Of a DNA stretch of 64,000 nucleotides, positions 63,711 to 64,000 are shown piece by piece (position 1 is the first letter of the stretch; each line of letters opens with the position of its first letter). Origin of the DNA: Bacilli bacterium (GTDB lineage Bacteria; Bacillota_I; Bacilli_A; RF39; UBA660); assembly GCA_022009835.1 (NCBI GenBank), contig CP091726.1, positions 310,001 to 374,000 on the forward strand. The letters are read 5' to 3'. Below the pieces are notes generated by a model that saw only the letters and a list, made by a program, of their open reading frames with translations, had not been told where the DNA came from and did no database searches. A program made the position numbers and the translations under genes.

Positions 63711-64000
63711 GAAAATTATTAAAACAATAAAAGAAATTTTTTTAGAGAAAAATATTTGCTATAATAGATAAAGTTATTATTACTCCAGTTACTAAATTTG
63801 GGTTATTTCTTGGTGAAAAAACAGATAAAAATGCTGGTAAATTTGAAAAGTGGTTAAATAAAAGAAATACTTTAGTATTTATTTCACTTTTTAATGTCAT
63901 TGCTTTTATTCTTTTATGTTGATAATCGCGCTAGTACTGTTATTGATAGTGCTGCTGAGGTTCTTCATAATCAAATGGTAGAAGCTACTTATAATAAAGA
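63697..64000 (+). CDS. cdaR: CdaR/YbbR-like regulator, 5' part (frameshifted, cut by window edge)
   Basis: Membrane-anchored regulator of CdaA. It begins MKGLKKIIKTIKEIF, with a membrane segment LVFISLFNVIAFILLC and the first YbbR-type region NRASTVIDSAAEVLHNQMVE. A break near 63745 in an A/T run and another near 63918 interrupt it. The window ends before the YbbR repeats. Identity rests on its overlap with cdaA and the N-terminal topology. Confidence 0.75.

Noticed and set aside
1..64000. Reassigned TGA codon as in Mycoplasma
   Set aside because: Conserved Trp residues in RpoB, RpoC, Ffh and CdaA are TGG, and TGA occurs where proteins end, so the standard code fits.
1..64000. Programmed frameshifting in rpoB, gatB and other core genes
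   Set aside because: The breaks are many, at various A/T runs, in genes that never use frameshifting. Sequencing error is simpler. Only the IS3 orfA/orfB run is a plausible programmed site.
1..64000. CRISPR array
   Set aside because: No regular direct repeats with unique spacers were seen. The AGAC/GGCT hairpins are dispersed and have no spacer periodicity.

Overview
The window is AT-rich DNA from a low-GC Gram-positive bacterium that uses the standard code: Trp is TGG and TGA acts as a stop. A split rpoB/rpoC, GatCAB, MurD/MurC, CdaA/CdaR, a sortase with an xPxTG surface protein, an arginine deiminase pathway, Fur/rubrerythrin and a collagen-like protein fit an anaerobic, gut-type, reduced-genome Bacilli/Erysipelotrichia lineage (RF39-like). 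The lineage is inferred from gene content only. Nearly every long gene is cut by one or more 1-2 base shifts, most of them at A/T homopolymers. These look like sequencing or assembly errors, so I give whole-gene coordinates across them.

Layout. 0-4.1 kb: minus-strand housekeeping genes (zinc protease, pseudouridine synthase, rRNA methyltransferase), then a divergent XRE regulator/ATPase pair. 4.1-7.4 kb: gatCAB. 7.4-11 kb: tRNA-Asn, then secE-nusG-rplK-rplA-rplJ-rplL with r-protein leader RNAs. 11-17 kb: secreted proteins, an AlgI/DHHW-type acetylation pair, an RlmN-like radical SAM enzyme and an RsmC-like methyltransferase. 17.2-24.5 kb: rpoB-rpoC. 24.6-34.9 kb: metallopeptidase, a MurD-MurC fusion, Fur plus rubrerythrin behind a palindromic box, TspO, a TtcA-like enzyme, a glycosyltransferase, and an amino-acid ABC transporter. 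35-39.7 kb: arginine deiminase operon in which deiminase and ornithine carbamoyltransferase are fused, followed by carbamate kinase and a YfcC/ArcD-type carrier. 40.4-43.4 kb: ABC-F ATPase and collagen-like protein.

43.5-56.3 kb is an accessory region. Its left part holds the most unusual system: a guanylate-kinase/SAM-methyltransferase fusion, translationally coupled to a nuclease-DUF2075 helicase, then a NUDIX hydrolase, then a possible nuclease whose 3' end is duplicated at the left edge. Its right part has two ASCH-type genes with a GNAT acetyltransferase, an IS3-family element, a double-HTH regulator, small membrane proteins and a large serine recombinase. I read the left block as a candidate defence island; this is inference.

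56.7-64 kb returns to core genes: tRNA-Gly, ffh, an ASCH protein, a Cys/His-rich coat-like protein, a thioester-domain adhesin with its sortase, cdaA and cdaR. A recurrent tandem-hairpin element with an AGAC...GGCT core occurs at six intergenic places in the core part and was not seen in the accessory region.
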